Source: Massilia agrisoli
Lineage (GTDB): Bacteria > Pseudomonadota > Gammaproteobacteria > Burkholderiales > Burkholderiaceae_D
Assembly (NCBI RefSeq): GCF_020831365.1
Contig: NZ_JAJHPV010000004.1
Coordinates: 434,001-498,000, forward strand
DNA: 64,000 nt
Direction of reading: 5' to 3'
Part shown: positions 56,457 through 64,000 of the stretch, piece by piece
How the letters are laid out: each line of letters begins with the position of its first letter
Numbering within the stretch: the first letter of the stretch is position 1
Made by a program: the position numbers and the translations under genes
The notes under the pieces: model-generated
The model's database searches: none
Told to the model about the DNA's origin: nothing
What the model saw: the letters and a program-made list of their open reading frames with translations, nothing else

Positions 56457-56494
56457 AAAAAAATCCCGCCGCGGCGCGCGTCCGGGGCGGGATT
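56457..56494 (-). terminator. Rho-independent terminator of glnS
   Basis: On the minus strand an ATCCCGCC / GGCGGGAT stem is followed by a T-run. It begins 18 bases after the glnS stop codon. Confidence 0.82.
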
Positions 56495-56511
56495 CTAACA
56501 GTAACACTCGG

Positions 56512-58269
56512 TTACTTCGCCCAGCTGTCCTTGAGGGTGGTGATCCGGTTGAACACCGGCTTGCCCGGCGTGGAATCGACGCGGTCGGCGACGAAATAGC
56601 CGTGGCGTTCAAATTGGAAGCGCTGGTCGCCCACGGCATCCTTCATGCCCGGTTCGAGGTACGCGGTGACCACTTCCAGCGCGTTCGGGTTCAGCGCCAG
56701 CTTGAAGTCCTTGCCGCCGGCGTCCGGGTTGGGGTCGGTGAACAGGCGGTCGTACAGGCGTACTTCGGCTTCGAGCGCGGCGTCGGCCGACACCCAGTGG
56801 ATGTTGCCCTTGACCTTGTAGGTGTTGGCGCCTTCGGTACCCGACTTGCTGTCTTCAAAGTAGTTCGCATGCACGGCGATTACATTGCCGTCGGCATCCT
56901 TGTCGAAGCCGGTGCATTCGATCACGTAGCCGTAACGCAGGCGCACGCGGCTGCCGGCCGTCTCGCCGCTCGGCGGGAACAGGCGGAAGTAGCCTTTCAC
57001 CGGCACTTCCATGAAGTCTTCCTGTTCGATCCACAGGTTTTTCGTGATCGGGAAGCTGCGGTTGCCCAGTTCCGGCAGGTGCGGGTGGACCGGGGCGCTG
57101 CAGTCGACCGACTCGCCTTCCGGGAAGTTGTCGATGATGAGCTTCAACGGGCGCAGCACGGCGGCGGCGCGCGGCGCTTTCGGGTCGAGGTCGTCGCGCA
57201 GGCTGCCTTCCAGGGTGCTCATGTCAATCCAGCCGTCCGCCTTCGACACGCCGATGCGCTCGCAGAACAGCTGGATCGATTCCGGCGTGTAGCCGCGGCG
57301 GCGCAGGCCGACGATGGTCGGCATCAGGGGATCGTCCCAGCCGGACACGATGTTCTCGTCGACCAGCTGGCGCAGCTTGCGCTTGCTGGTGACTACGTAG
57401 GTCAGGTTCATGCGCGCGAATTCGTACTGGCGCGGCACCGGCTGCTGGAAGAAGCCGCCTTCGGCCAGGGTGGCCAGCAGCCAGTCGTAGAACGGGCGGT
57501 GGTCCTGGAACTCGAGCGTGCACAGCGAGTGGGTGATGTTCTCCAGCGCATCCGAGATCGGGTGCGTGTAGTCGTACATCGGGTAGATGCACCAGTCGTC
57601 GCCCGTGCGGTGGTGGTGGGCGTGGCGGATCCGGTAAATGGCCGGGTCGCGCAGGTTCATGTTGGGCGAGGCCATCGCGTCTTCGCTGACCTTGGCGCGC
57701 AGGATATGCTCGCCATCCTTGTACTTGCCGGCCTTCATATCGCGGAAGATTGCCAGCGATTCCTCGGCAGGGCGGTTGCGGAACGGCGAATTGGTGCCCG
57801 GCGTACCGAAGTTGCCGCGGTTTTTGGCCATGTCTTCCGCACTCTGGCTGTCGACGTAGGCGAAGCCGGCGCTGATCAGGTACTCGGCCATCTCGTACAG
57901 CTTGTCGAAGTAGTCGCTGGCGTAGTACAGGTGGTCCTTGCCTTCCTGCTCCCACGAGAAGCCCAGCCACTTGACGCTGTCGATGATGGTGTCGACGTAT
58001 TCCTGCTCTTCCTTGGCCGGGTTGGTGTCATCGAAACGCAGGTGGCACAGGCCCTGGTAGTCGCGCGCCAGGCCGAAATTGAGGCAGATCGACTTGGCGT
58101 GGCCCACGTGCAGGTAGCCGTTCGGCTCGGGCGGGAAGCGCGTGATGACCTGCGGCAGGCCAGCGCGGACATGGGTGCCGGCGGCGATGTCGTTGTCGAT
58201 GATGGCGCGCAGGAAGTTCGACGTCGGCGCGGCTGGGGCCGCGTCGGCTTTGTTTTTATCGTTGCTCAT
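56512..58269 (-). CDS. glnS: Glutaminyl-tRNA synthetase
   Basis: A 585-residue class I synthetase that charges tRNA-Gln. The HIGH-like motif is in PPEPNGYLHVGHAKSI near residue 50 and the KMSKS-like motif is in YVVTSKRKLRQLV. The GlnRS C-terminal anticodon-binding barrels are complete. ATG 58269 gives the expected N-terminus; an upstream TTG/ATG reading is not supported. A strong terminator follows. It is monocistronic. Confidence 0.96.
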   Translation of the reverse strand: MSNDKNKADAAPAAPTSNFLRAIIDNDIAAGTHVRAGLPQVITRFPPEPNGYLHVGHAKSICLNFGLARDYQGLCHLRFDDTNPAKEEQEYVDTIIDSVKWLGFSWEQEGKDHLYYASDYFDKLYEMAEYLISAGFAYVDSQSAEDMAKNRGNFGTPGTNSPFRNRPAEESLAIFRDMKAGKYKDGEHILRAKVSEDAMASPNMNLRDPAIYRIRHAHHHRTGDDWCIYPMYDYTHPISDALENITHSLCTLEFQDHRPFYDWLLATLAEGGFFQQPVPRQYEFARMNLTYVVTSKRKLRQLVDENIVSGWDDPLMPTIVGLRRRGYTPESIQLFCERIGVSKADGWIDMSTLEGSLRDDLDPKAPRAAAVLRPLKLIIDNFPEGESVDCSAPVHPHLPELGNRSFPITKNLWIEQEDFMEVPVKGYFRLFPPSGETAGSRVRLRYGYVIECTGFDKDADGNVIAVHANYFEDSKSGTEGANTYKVKGNIHWVSADAALEAEVRLYDRLFTDPNPDAGGKDFKLALNPNALEVVTAYLEPGMKDAVGDQRFQFERHGYFVADRVDSTPGKPVFNRITTLKDSWAK

Positions 58270-58403
58270 TGAAATGGATGTGTTGGAATCAGGTTGCCAC
58301 ATTTTACCGTACGCGCAGCCCCCGCGCGCCAACCCTGACAGCCGGGGGTGATCTATAGGATAATCTCGCTTTACTTGTGTTGTCCGATAGCCGGGGGTTT
58401 CGA

Positions 58404-58694
58404 TTGGAAAATTTATATGCGGTGTTGGGCGTGGCGCCGAATGCCAGCGACGAAGAGATCAAAAAGGTCTACCGTTCGCTGGCGATGCGCTACCACCCCG
58501 ACCGCAACGACGCGCCCGCCGCGGCGGTGCGCTTCAAGAGCGTCGCCAAGGCCTATGAAATCTTGTCCGACCGCGCCAAGCGCGAGGAGTACGACCAGAG
58601 CGTCAACCACCGCATCATCCTCGATGCCGAGGCCGAAGCCTACGAGCTGTGGCGCTCGCTGTTCCAGCTGAACGGGGTCACGCTCCCGGCTTGA
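58404..58694 (+). CDS. Small J-domain protein
   Basis: A 96-residue protein that is mostly a DnaJ J-domain, with the HPD motif in [13 protein letters not shown]. It can stimulate an Hsp70 partner. The likely start is TTG 58404 ([15 protein letters not shown] read as Met), with a GGGGG site six bases upstream. A GTG nine codons earlier is possible. A short terminator follows. The Hsp70 client is unknown. Confidence 0.75.
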   Translation: MENLYAVLGVAPNASDEEIKKVYRSLAMRYHPDRNDAPAAAVRFKSVAKAYEILSDRAKREEYDQSVNHRIILDAEAEAYELWRSLFQLNGVTLPA

Positions 58695-58701
58695 ACCTGC
58701 T

Positions 58702-58727
58702 GGCGACGCCATGCGGCGCTTTTTTTT
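58702..58727 (+). terminator. Rho-independent terminator after the J-domain gene
   Basis: A seven-bp stem with one mismatch (GCGACGC / GCGGCGC) is followed by eight T residues, just after the J-domain stop codon and before a new gene cluster. Confidence 0.6.
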
Positions 58728-58760
58728 CCGGACACACGCACCACCAACAGGATTTTTATC

Positions 58761-59267
58761 ATGACAAAAGTACATCCCGAATTTGCCTACCAGTCGCGCG
58801 AGCTTGGCGGCCAGATCGACGGCATTTTGGGCGATCCGCCTAACCGCAAGAACTACGACATGATGGTCGATGCGCTGGTCGGCGAATACACCGATGGCGG
58901 CGGCATTGAAGACGTCAACATGATGAGCTTCGCGCTGGTCGACCGCATCAGCTTCAGCAATCCCAAAGGATTGCTGCGCGAAGCGGCCGACTACGATGGC
59001 GGCGGCGACCCGGCCAAGGTGTTCGCGATGGCCTCGTGCGACGGCGAAGGCGCCGCCATGTACGCGGCGATGACCGACAACCACCCTGACCTGGCGCGCC
59101 AGGCCATCATCACCGCATTCCTGTTCAAGAACCCGCGCCTGTGGGATGAAGAAGACCACTCGTTCGACAAGCTGGGCGAGAACGACGACGGCGACGATGT
59201 GGACGACGACGACAGCGGCGCCACCGACGACTTCGCGCAGATGTTCGACCAGGACGGAGACCAATAA
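58761..59267 (+). CDS. Acidic protein of unknown function (first of a three-gene cluster)
   Basis: A 168-residue protein, strongly acidic at the C-terminus (NDDGDDVDDDDSG). It has no signal peptide, membrane segment or domain I recognise. It overlaps the next gene as TAATG, so the three genes 58761-60933 are one operon. The start at ATG 58761 lies 33 bases after a terminator. The function of the group is unknown. Confidence 0.7.
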   Translation: MTKVHPEFAYQSRELGGQIDGILGDPPNRKNYDMMVDALVGEYTDGGGIEDVNMMSFALVDRISFSNPKGLLREAADYDGGGDPAKVFAMASCDGEGAAMYAAMTDNHPDLARQAIITAFLFKNPRLWDEEDHSFDKLGENDDGDDVDDDDSGATDDFAQMFDQDGDQ

Positions 59268-60046
59268 TGACCGAAAAAACCTACCTGCCCGCACTGTCGA
59301 AACAAGTCACCGAACTGGTACTGGCCGGCTCGCTGGGCCATGCCGAGCAGGCGTTCTCCGAGGCGGCTGAAACCCACGGCGACCTGGTGGTCTCCGAGGT
59401 GCTCGGCACCCTGCCGCCGCAAGTGACGGCGCTGCACCTGTCCGGTTTCGACGGCGGCAAAACCTCGCTGGCGACCCTCCTGGTGCCGCCCAAGGCGTGG
59501 GCCGACAGCCTGGCCTTCATCGCCGCCACCTGGTCCGAAGAGATGATCGAGGACGACCCGGAGCGCGTGGCCGAATCGCTGTTCGCGCACATCCACGGCG
59601 TGGTGTTTTCGACCGACGACGAAGAGCGCCGCCACGCGCTGCTGGCCGAAGCCTCGGCCACCGATTACGGCGCGACCGCGTTCGCCATCCTGTTTTCGAT
59701 GGCGCCCAAGGACATCCTCGAACTGGCCGGCGAAGTGATCTCGAAAGGCTCGTACATCACCGCGCATTCTTCCTCCGACAGCGACATCATCCCGCTGGCG
59801 GTGGAGCTGGTGAAGGCCAATGAAGACGGCTGGGACCGCGCCTTGTTCGAGCTGTTCCCCGATTTCCGCCACAGCGCCGACCTGGCCGACGCCGAGTTCT
59901 CCGACGATCCGGACGACGAGCCGCAGTTCCTGCAGCGCTCGACGCGCGAGCTGCTGTACCGCCTGCGCAAGCAAGTGCCGTCCGCGCGCAGCACCGTGCC
60001 CAAGCGCGGATCGCGCAAGAGCCTCGGCACCGACATCTTCTCGTGA
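59267..60046 (+). CDS. Protein of unknown function (second of the cluster)
   Basis: A 259-residue soluble helical protein, acidic overall with a basic C-terminal tail (KQVPSARSTVPKRGSRK). It has no recognised domain. It starts by TAATG overlap with the gene before and ends overlapping a possible GTG of the gene after. The three-gene operon context is the only clue. Confidence 0.7.
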   Translation: MTEKTYLPALSKQVTELVLAGSLGHAEQAFSEAAETHGDLVVSEVLGTLPPQVTALHLSGFDGGKTSLATLLVPPKAWADSLAFIAATWSEEMIEDDPERVAESLFAHIHGVVFSTDDEERRHALLAEASATDYGATAFAILFSMAPKDILELAGEVISKGSYITAHSSSDSDIIPLAVELVKANEDGWDRALFELFPDFRHSADLADAEFSDDPDDEPQFLQRSTRELLYRLRKQVPSARSTVPKRGSRKSLGTDIFS

Positions 60047-60060
60047 ACGCGGAATCGCCA

Positions 60061-60933
60061 ATGCTGCCAGCACTTGTAGTAGAACGCTTGCCGCGCCTGG
60101 TGCGCGCGATCCGCTGTTTCGGCGCCGGCGACAACGGCGATGAACCGGCGATCCTGGCCGATGAACTGGCCGGCATCACCGCGATGGTCGCCGAGAAGTT
60201 CACCAACGACCGCACCGCCGAAGGCATCCAGCGCGCCTACTTCCTGACGGTCGGCTGCGTCTCGCTCGGGATTGAGCACGACGTCGAAGACGGCGACGAA
60301 GAAGCCGCGCTCGACTACCTGGTCGAGGAGGGCGCGGAGCACGCGTTCCAGGTGGGCTTCCGCATGATCCGCGACCTCGCCGCGCTGCCCGAAGACTCGC
60401 TGGTGGGCGAATACGACAACGACCCGGTCTACATGCAGCGCAGGCTGAAAGAGCTGTTCGTCGACATCTGCAGCGCCGACCCGAACCAGAACTGGTCGGG
60501 GCCGGAGCGCTACGAGCTCCAGCTGGTCCAGCGCAAGGGCGTGCAGGCGATCGTGCGCGCCGCCAACTGGCTGCGCCGCCATCACTACGAAGGCCCGATC
60601 AATGACGCCGACCTGAATGCCGAAGGCGTGATTGCGCTGGCGGTCATCTTCGCGATCGAAGGGGGAGGGCGCATCGTCGCGCGCACCGGCCAGAAGGACT
60701 TCGAGCGGCTGGTCTCGTCGGTCCGCAAGAACAAGCCCGACTACGAAGCCGGCTGGGCCGAGCTGATGGCCAAGGTACCGGCCCAGCACCAGGCCGTGCT
60801 GGCCGAACGCATCGCCTCCTACCGCGAGCACTGCACGGTTATCCAGAAAATCCAGAGCCGCGCCTCGATGAAGACCCTGTTCGCCGAGCTGGAGAACTAT
60901 GCGGGTTCGGAGCTCGATGCGGATTATGCATAG
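60061..60933 (+). CDS. Protein of unknown function (third of the cluster)
   Basis: A 290-residue soluble helical protein (with a GTG start at 60043, 296 residues). It has no recognised motif. GGAA lies six bases before ATG 60061, so that start is preferred. The GTG at 60043 would overlap the previous stop as GTGA and is a real alternative. It is the last gene of the operon. Confidence 0.68.
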   Translation: MLPALVVERLPRLVRAIRCFGAGDNGDEPAILADELAGITAMVAEKFTNDRTAEGIQRAYFLTVGCVSLGIEHDVEDGDEEAALDYLVEEGAEHAFQVGFRMIRDLAALPEDSLVGEYDNDPVYMQRRLKELFVDICSADPNQNWSGPERYELQLVQRKGVQAIVRAANWLRRHHYEGPINDADLNAEGVIALAVIFAIEGGGRIVARTGQKDFERLVSSVRKNKPDYEAGWAELMAKVPAQHQAVLAERIASYREHCTVIQKIQSRASMKTLFAELENYAGSELDADYA

Positions 60934-61000
60934 TAACTAGCAGTTGCTTATTGCTTAACCCCGCGATAGCATCGGCGCTCCAGTCAACCAGGAGTGTCCG

Positions 61001-61528
61001 ATGTCCCTTTCCTTCCGCGCCGCGTTCCTCGCCGCCGCCCTGATGTGCTCCCCTGTGCTTGCCGCCGACGTGCCCTCGCACGTGGGGCGTTATGAAAGCA
61101 CGCCGGAAGATATTGCGGCCATCAACAAGGTCGTGCAGGATTTCCAGTCCGCGCTCAAGTCGAAAGACATCAAGCTGCTGTCGTCGCTGATGTTCAATTC
61201 GAACGTCTTGTGGGCCAGCCCGGCCAGTCCGGCCGTGGTCGCGAAGGTGCGGGAGAACGTCGACGTCAATTTCGACGGCCTCAATCCCTACGGCTATCCG
61301 TCGTTCGCCGAATTCATCAAGAGCGAAAAGAAGGTGGTTGAAGAGCGCTTCTACAACGTCAGGATCACGCAGGACAGGCACGTGGCGTTCGTACTGTTCG
61401 ATTTTGATTTCCGGATTGGCGACGAGGTCATCAACCACGGGCTGGAAGCGTGGCAGATGCTCAAGGGCGTGGATGGGAAGTGGAAGATCGCCAGCGTGTA
61501 CTGGTCGTCAAAGGGCAAGCCGAAGTAA
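61001..61528 (+). CDS. Secreted NTF2/SnoaL-like protein
   Basis: A 175-residue exported protein with a signal peptide (cleavage after VLAA). The mature domain looks like an NTF2-like (DUF4440/SnoaL) fold: AINKVVQDFQSALKSKDIKLL opening and KWKIASVYWSSKG closing. The fold often binds small molecules or isomerises them, but nothing specific can be said. It is monocistronic. Confidence 0.72.
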   Translation: MSLSFRAAFLAAALMCSPVLAADVPSHVGRYESTPEDIAAINKVVQDFQSALKSKDIKLLSSLMFNSNVLWASPASPAVVAKVRENVDVNFDGLNPYGYPSFAEFIKSEKKVVEERFYNVRITQDRHVAFVLFDFDFRIGDEVINHGLEAWQMLKGVDGKWKIASVYWSSKGKPK

Positions 61529-61588
61529 GGTTCGCGGTATGCATGCGGATGCGCCCTGCGGTAAGTGGAATGCGGCTGCGTCTGATGC

Positions 61589-61673
61589 GGCGGATGACGG
61601 CCTTCGGCCTCTTCCGCCCTACGTCGACGCCTCGTGGTGGTAGGGCGGAAAAGGCCGAAGGCCGTCATCCGCC
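61589..61673. repeat. Large inverted repeat (34-bp arms, 33 matched)
   Basis: Arms at 61589-61622 and 61640-61673 are reverse complements over 33 of 34 positions, around a 17-base loop. The arms hold TAGGGCGGA and GGCCGAAGGCC motifs. It lies between the NTF2-like gene and the convergent LysR gene. It is a candidate REP/MITE element or bidirectional transcription barrier. Confidence 0.8.
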
Positions 61674-61692
61674 GAAGTGCGTTGGCGTCCCA

Positions 61693-62586
61693 TCACTCGC
61701 GCGCCGCCTCCATGGCCAGCGCCACAAACGCCTCCACCAGCGGCGACACCTCGTCGCCCCGCTGTGCCAGTAGCAAGGTCGTCGTTGCCGCCTGATCGGC
61801 AATCGGCCGGTAGCACACGCCATCCATCCTGATCCGGTCGAAGGACTTCGGCAGCAGCGACACGCCGCACCCGGCCGCGACCAGCCCGATGATCGTCGAC
61901 GCCTCTCCCGCCTCCAGCGCCACATGCGGCACGAACCCGGCCTCGCGGCACAGCCGGAAAATCTGCGGGTAGATCCCGGTCCCCGCGCCGGGCGGATACA
62001 TCACGAACGGCATCGCCTTCAGCTCGCGCATCTCGATCTTCTTCTTGCGCGCAAGCGGCGAGGCGGTCGACAGCACCGCCACCAGCGGGTCCTGCCGCAT
62101 CGGGGTCAGCTTCAGTTCATCAGCATGGCCACGGTCTGGCGGGCGGATGAAACCGAGGTCCAGGGTCCGCTGGGCCAATCCGTCCAGCTGGCGCAGCGTC
62201 GCCAACTCATGCAAGGTCAGGGTCACGTGCGGGTAGGCGCGCCGGTAGCGGTTGATCACGGCTGCAAACAGCGGCGTCAGCGGCGTCGAAAACGTGAAGC
62301 CGATGCGCAGCTCACCGGCCTCGCCCCGTTCGGCGCGGCGGGCCGTTTCCCCCGCCTGTTCCGACAGCGCCAGGATGCGCCGCGCATCCGTCAAAAACAA
62401 TTTGCCCGCCTCGGTCAGCCGCACCGAACGCTTGGTGCGCGCGAACAGCTGCGCGCCAATGTCCGCTTCCAGCGCCTGGATCGCCTGGCTGAGCGGCGGC
62501 TGCCCGATGTGCAGGCGCTCGGCCGCCCGCGTGAAATGCAGCTCTTCGGCGACAGCGATGAAGTAGCGGAGGTGCCGAAGTTCCAT
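61693..62586 (-). CDS. LysR-family transcriptional regulator (BenM/CatM-like)
   Basis: A 297-residue LysR regulator: HTH at residues 1-60 (HLRYFIAVAEELHFTRAAER) and an effector domain after residue 90. It is divergent from an MFS transporter gene 101 bases away, which it probably controls. The effector is unknown; the family style is that of BenM/CatM aromatic-acid regulators. Confidence 0.92.
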   Translation of the reverse strand: MELRHLRYFIAVAEELHFTRAAERLHIGQPPLSQAIQALEADIGAQLFARTKRSVRLTEAGKLFLTDARRILALSEQAGETARRAERGEAGELRIGFTFSTPLTPLFAAVINRYRRAYPHVTLTLHELATLRQLDGLAQRTLDLGFIRPPDRGHADELKLTPMRQDPLVAVLSTASPLARKKKIEMRELKAMPFVMYPPGAGTGIYPQIFRLCREAGFVPHVALEAGEASTIIGLVAAGCGVSLLPKSFDRIRMDGVCYRPIADQAATTTLLLAQRGDEVSPLVEAFVALAMEAARE

Positions 62587-62687
62587 GACTAATTGATTTG
62601 ATAGATGAATTGAACCTGAAATATATATTGGACAGTATTAATGCGCAATCCTAAGATCGCTCCACGATCACATTGCAGGAACCAGCC

Positions 62688-63920
62688 ATGCCAAGCCCAG
62701 CCATCCCCGACAGCGCACGGGTCAAACGCATCAACCGCGGCATGTTGTTCGGCGGTTTTTCGATTTTCGCGCTGCTGTATTGCGTGCAGCCCCTGATGCC
62801 CCTGATGGCGCAGCAGTTCACCTTGAGCGCGGCCGAGAGCAGCTGGGTGCTGTCGATTTCAACTCTGGCGATGGCGGTCTCGCTGGTGCTCGGTGGGGCG
62901 TTGTCGGACCGGGTCGGCCGCAAGGCCTTGATGACTGCCTCGATGATCGGCGGCGGCGCCTTTACGCTGCTGTGCGCCTTCGCCCAGGATTTCACCCAGC
63001 TGCTGGTCCTGCGCGCGCTGCTCGGCGTGGCGCTGGGCGGCATGCCGGCCGTGGCGATGGCTTACCTGGGCGAGGAGATCGCCCCCCAGTCGCTCGGCGT
63101 ATCGATCGGCATGTACATCGGCGGCTCCGCGCTGGGCGGCATGCTGTCGCGCGTGCTCACGTCGGTGGTCGCCGATTATTCGTCGTGGCGCTTCGCGCTG
63201 TTCGGCCTCGGCGTGGCAGGGCTGTACGCGGGCTGGGAATTCTGGCGCAGCCTGCCCGCGTCGAACAACTTCCGTCCAGGGCGGCCCGGAGCAAAGGCAT
63301 TGCTGGAGGGCGCGCGCATGCATCTTCGCGACGACGGCCTGCCGTGGCTGTTCGCGCTGGGCTTCCTGCTGATGGGCGTGTTCGTCAGCTTGTATAACTA
63401 CATCAGCTACCGCCTGCTGGCAGCGCCGTTCGGGCTTGGACAAAGCGCCGTCGGCTTGCTGTCGGTGCTCTACCTGGTCGGAATGTTCAGCTCGGTGTGG
63501 GCGGGCAGGCTGGCCGACCGCATGGGCCGCCGCAACGTGCTGTGGATGATGATGGCGGCGACGATGGCCGGGCTGGCGCTGACCTTGTCGGCTACGCTCA
63601 TCGTTGTCGTTGCCGGCATGGGCCTGGCCACCTTCGGCTTCTTCGCTTCGCATTCGGTTGCCAGCAGCTGGGTTGGCCGGCGCGCGCGCGCACCGCAGGC
63701 GCTAGCCTCCGCGCTCTACCTGTTCTTCTATTACCTGGGTTCGAGCCTGATCGGCTGGCTGGCGGGGCTGGCCTGGGGCGGCTGGGCGTGGACCGGCGTC
63801 GTGTCCGTGCTCCTGGTTATGCTCGGTCTTGGCATGCTGATCGCGGTACGCCTGCGCGGCCTGGCGCCGCTGGCCGCAGCGCCAACTTTTCCGAACCTTC
63901 CTGCGCAAAAGGCGATCTAA
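62688..63920 (+). CDS. MFS transporter (YnfM-like)
   Basis: A 410-residue major-facilitator protein with 12 hydrophobic segments and the MFS loop motif GGALSDRVGRKALM near residue 70. A second loop motif is AGRLADRMGRRNVL. It resembles YnfM-type efflux proteins. ATG 62688 has AGGA upstream. The divergent LysR gene suggests inducible expression. The substrate cannot be told. Confidence 0.92.
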   Translation: MPSPAIPDSARVKRINRGMLFGGFSIFALLYCVQPLMPLMAQQFTLSAAESSWVLSISTLAMAVSLVLGGALSDRVGRKALMTASMIGGGAFTLLCAFAQDFTQLLVLRALLGVALGGMPAVAMAYLGEEIAPQSLGVSIGMYIGGSALGGMLSRVLTSVVADYSSWRFALFGLGVAGLYAGWEFWRSLPASNNFRPGRPGAKALLEGARMHLRDDGLPWLFALGFLLMGVFVSLYNYISYRLLAAPFGLGQSAVGLLSVLYLVGMFSSVWAGRLADRMGRRNVLWMMMAATMAGLALTLSATLIVVVAGMGLATFGFFASHSVASSWVGRRARAPQALASALYLFFYYLGSSLIGWLAGLAWGGWAWTGVVSVLLVMLGLGMLIAVRLRGLAPLAAAPTFPNLPAQKAI

Positions 63921-63963
63921 TAAATTGGCACACTTCAGTGCCAGCTTACGTATGGAGGCTGAA

Positions 63964-64000
63964 ATGTTGCAATCATCGGAAATCCAACAGAGGTTCAGCA
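63964..64000 (+). CDS. Start of an unknown gene (cut by window edge)
   Basis: ATG 63964 is preceded at six bases by a GGAGG site, a strong signal. Only the first 12 residues (MLQSSEIQQRFS) are in the window, so no function can be given. Confidence 0.5.
   Translation, partial: MLQSSEIQQRFS

Overview
The window looks like chromosomal DNA of a high-GC betaproteobacterium, most likely Oxalobacteraceae of the Massilia/Duganella/Janthinobacterium type. This is an inference from the protein families present (PaoABC aldehyde oxidoreductase, VpsR-like sigma-54 regulator, long-type PyrF, repeated hybrid kinases, many REP-like palindromes). No 16S, tRNA or other taxonomic marker was found, so the family assignment is not proven. 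Coding density is high on both strands. I saw no prophage, insertion sequence or CRISPR array.

Layout. 1-3353 (minus): a LysR regulator followed by the periplasmic aldehyde oxidoreductase genes paoA-paoB-paoC, with paoC cut by the window edge. 3544-5681 (plus): pirin, DoxX, pirin. 5696-9518: an App1-like phosphatase, a small HTH-like protein, an RsbRD-type sensor kinase and a hemerythrin. 9622-16363 (minus): a galactose operon galT-galK-GH2-(glycosyltransferase fused to a UDP-galactopyranose-mutase-like flavoenzyme), closed by a strong terminator. 16521-20767: an ECF sigma factor, dadA with a divergent Lrp-type gene, a small secreted protein and an asparaginase. 20852-27476 (minus): a secretion/assembly operon of five exported proteins (Gly/Ala-rich repeat protein, small Asn-rich protein, C39 peptidase, a GG-motif protein, an outer-membrane beta-barrel). 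It lies behind an excellent sigma-54 promoter and next to a VpsR-like sigma-54 activator. It resembles the Fap functional-amyloid systems of Pseudomonas but carries a PE-PGRS-like low-complexity protein as its main exported product. I regard it as the most interesting system in the window.

27610-31500: a third pirin, then a second GH2 gene that has lost the catalytic nucleophile, followed by galE. 31501-38438: TraB-like protein, lipoprotein, VanZ-like protein, zinc-ribbon protein, a gene-free stretch with REP elements and a candidate small RNA, an SDR/OhrR-like pair, and a lemA/TPM-domain operon. 38566-44656: pyrF and two tandem hybrid histidine kinases. 44653-52777: sbcB, a diguanylate cyclase, a metal-receptor-like protein, an HPF-like protein, an acyltransferase, a 112-bp tandem repeat, an AscD-type reductase, a MEDS-domain protein and small proteins. 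52974-56302: a second small HTH-like protein, a protein with nine exact 13-residue Tyr-Cys-Gly-Gly repeats, and a CHASE-domain kinase. 56512-64000: glnS, a J-domain protein, a three-gene cluster of unknown function, an NTF2-like secreted protein, a LysR/MFS divergent pair, and the start of another gene.

How the parts may work together (inference). The two galactose loci between them supply GalT, GalK, GalE and a putative mutase, i.e. a route from galactose to UDP-galactose and possibly UDP-galactofuranose for a surface glycan. The sigma-54/VpsR-like/C39/beta-barrel operon may build an extracellular fibre or coat. VpsR-type activators are c-di-GMP-linked in other bacteria, and a diguanylate cyclase gene is also present.
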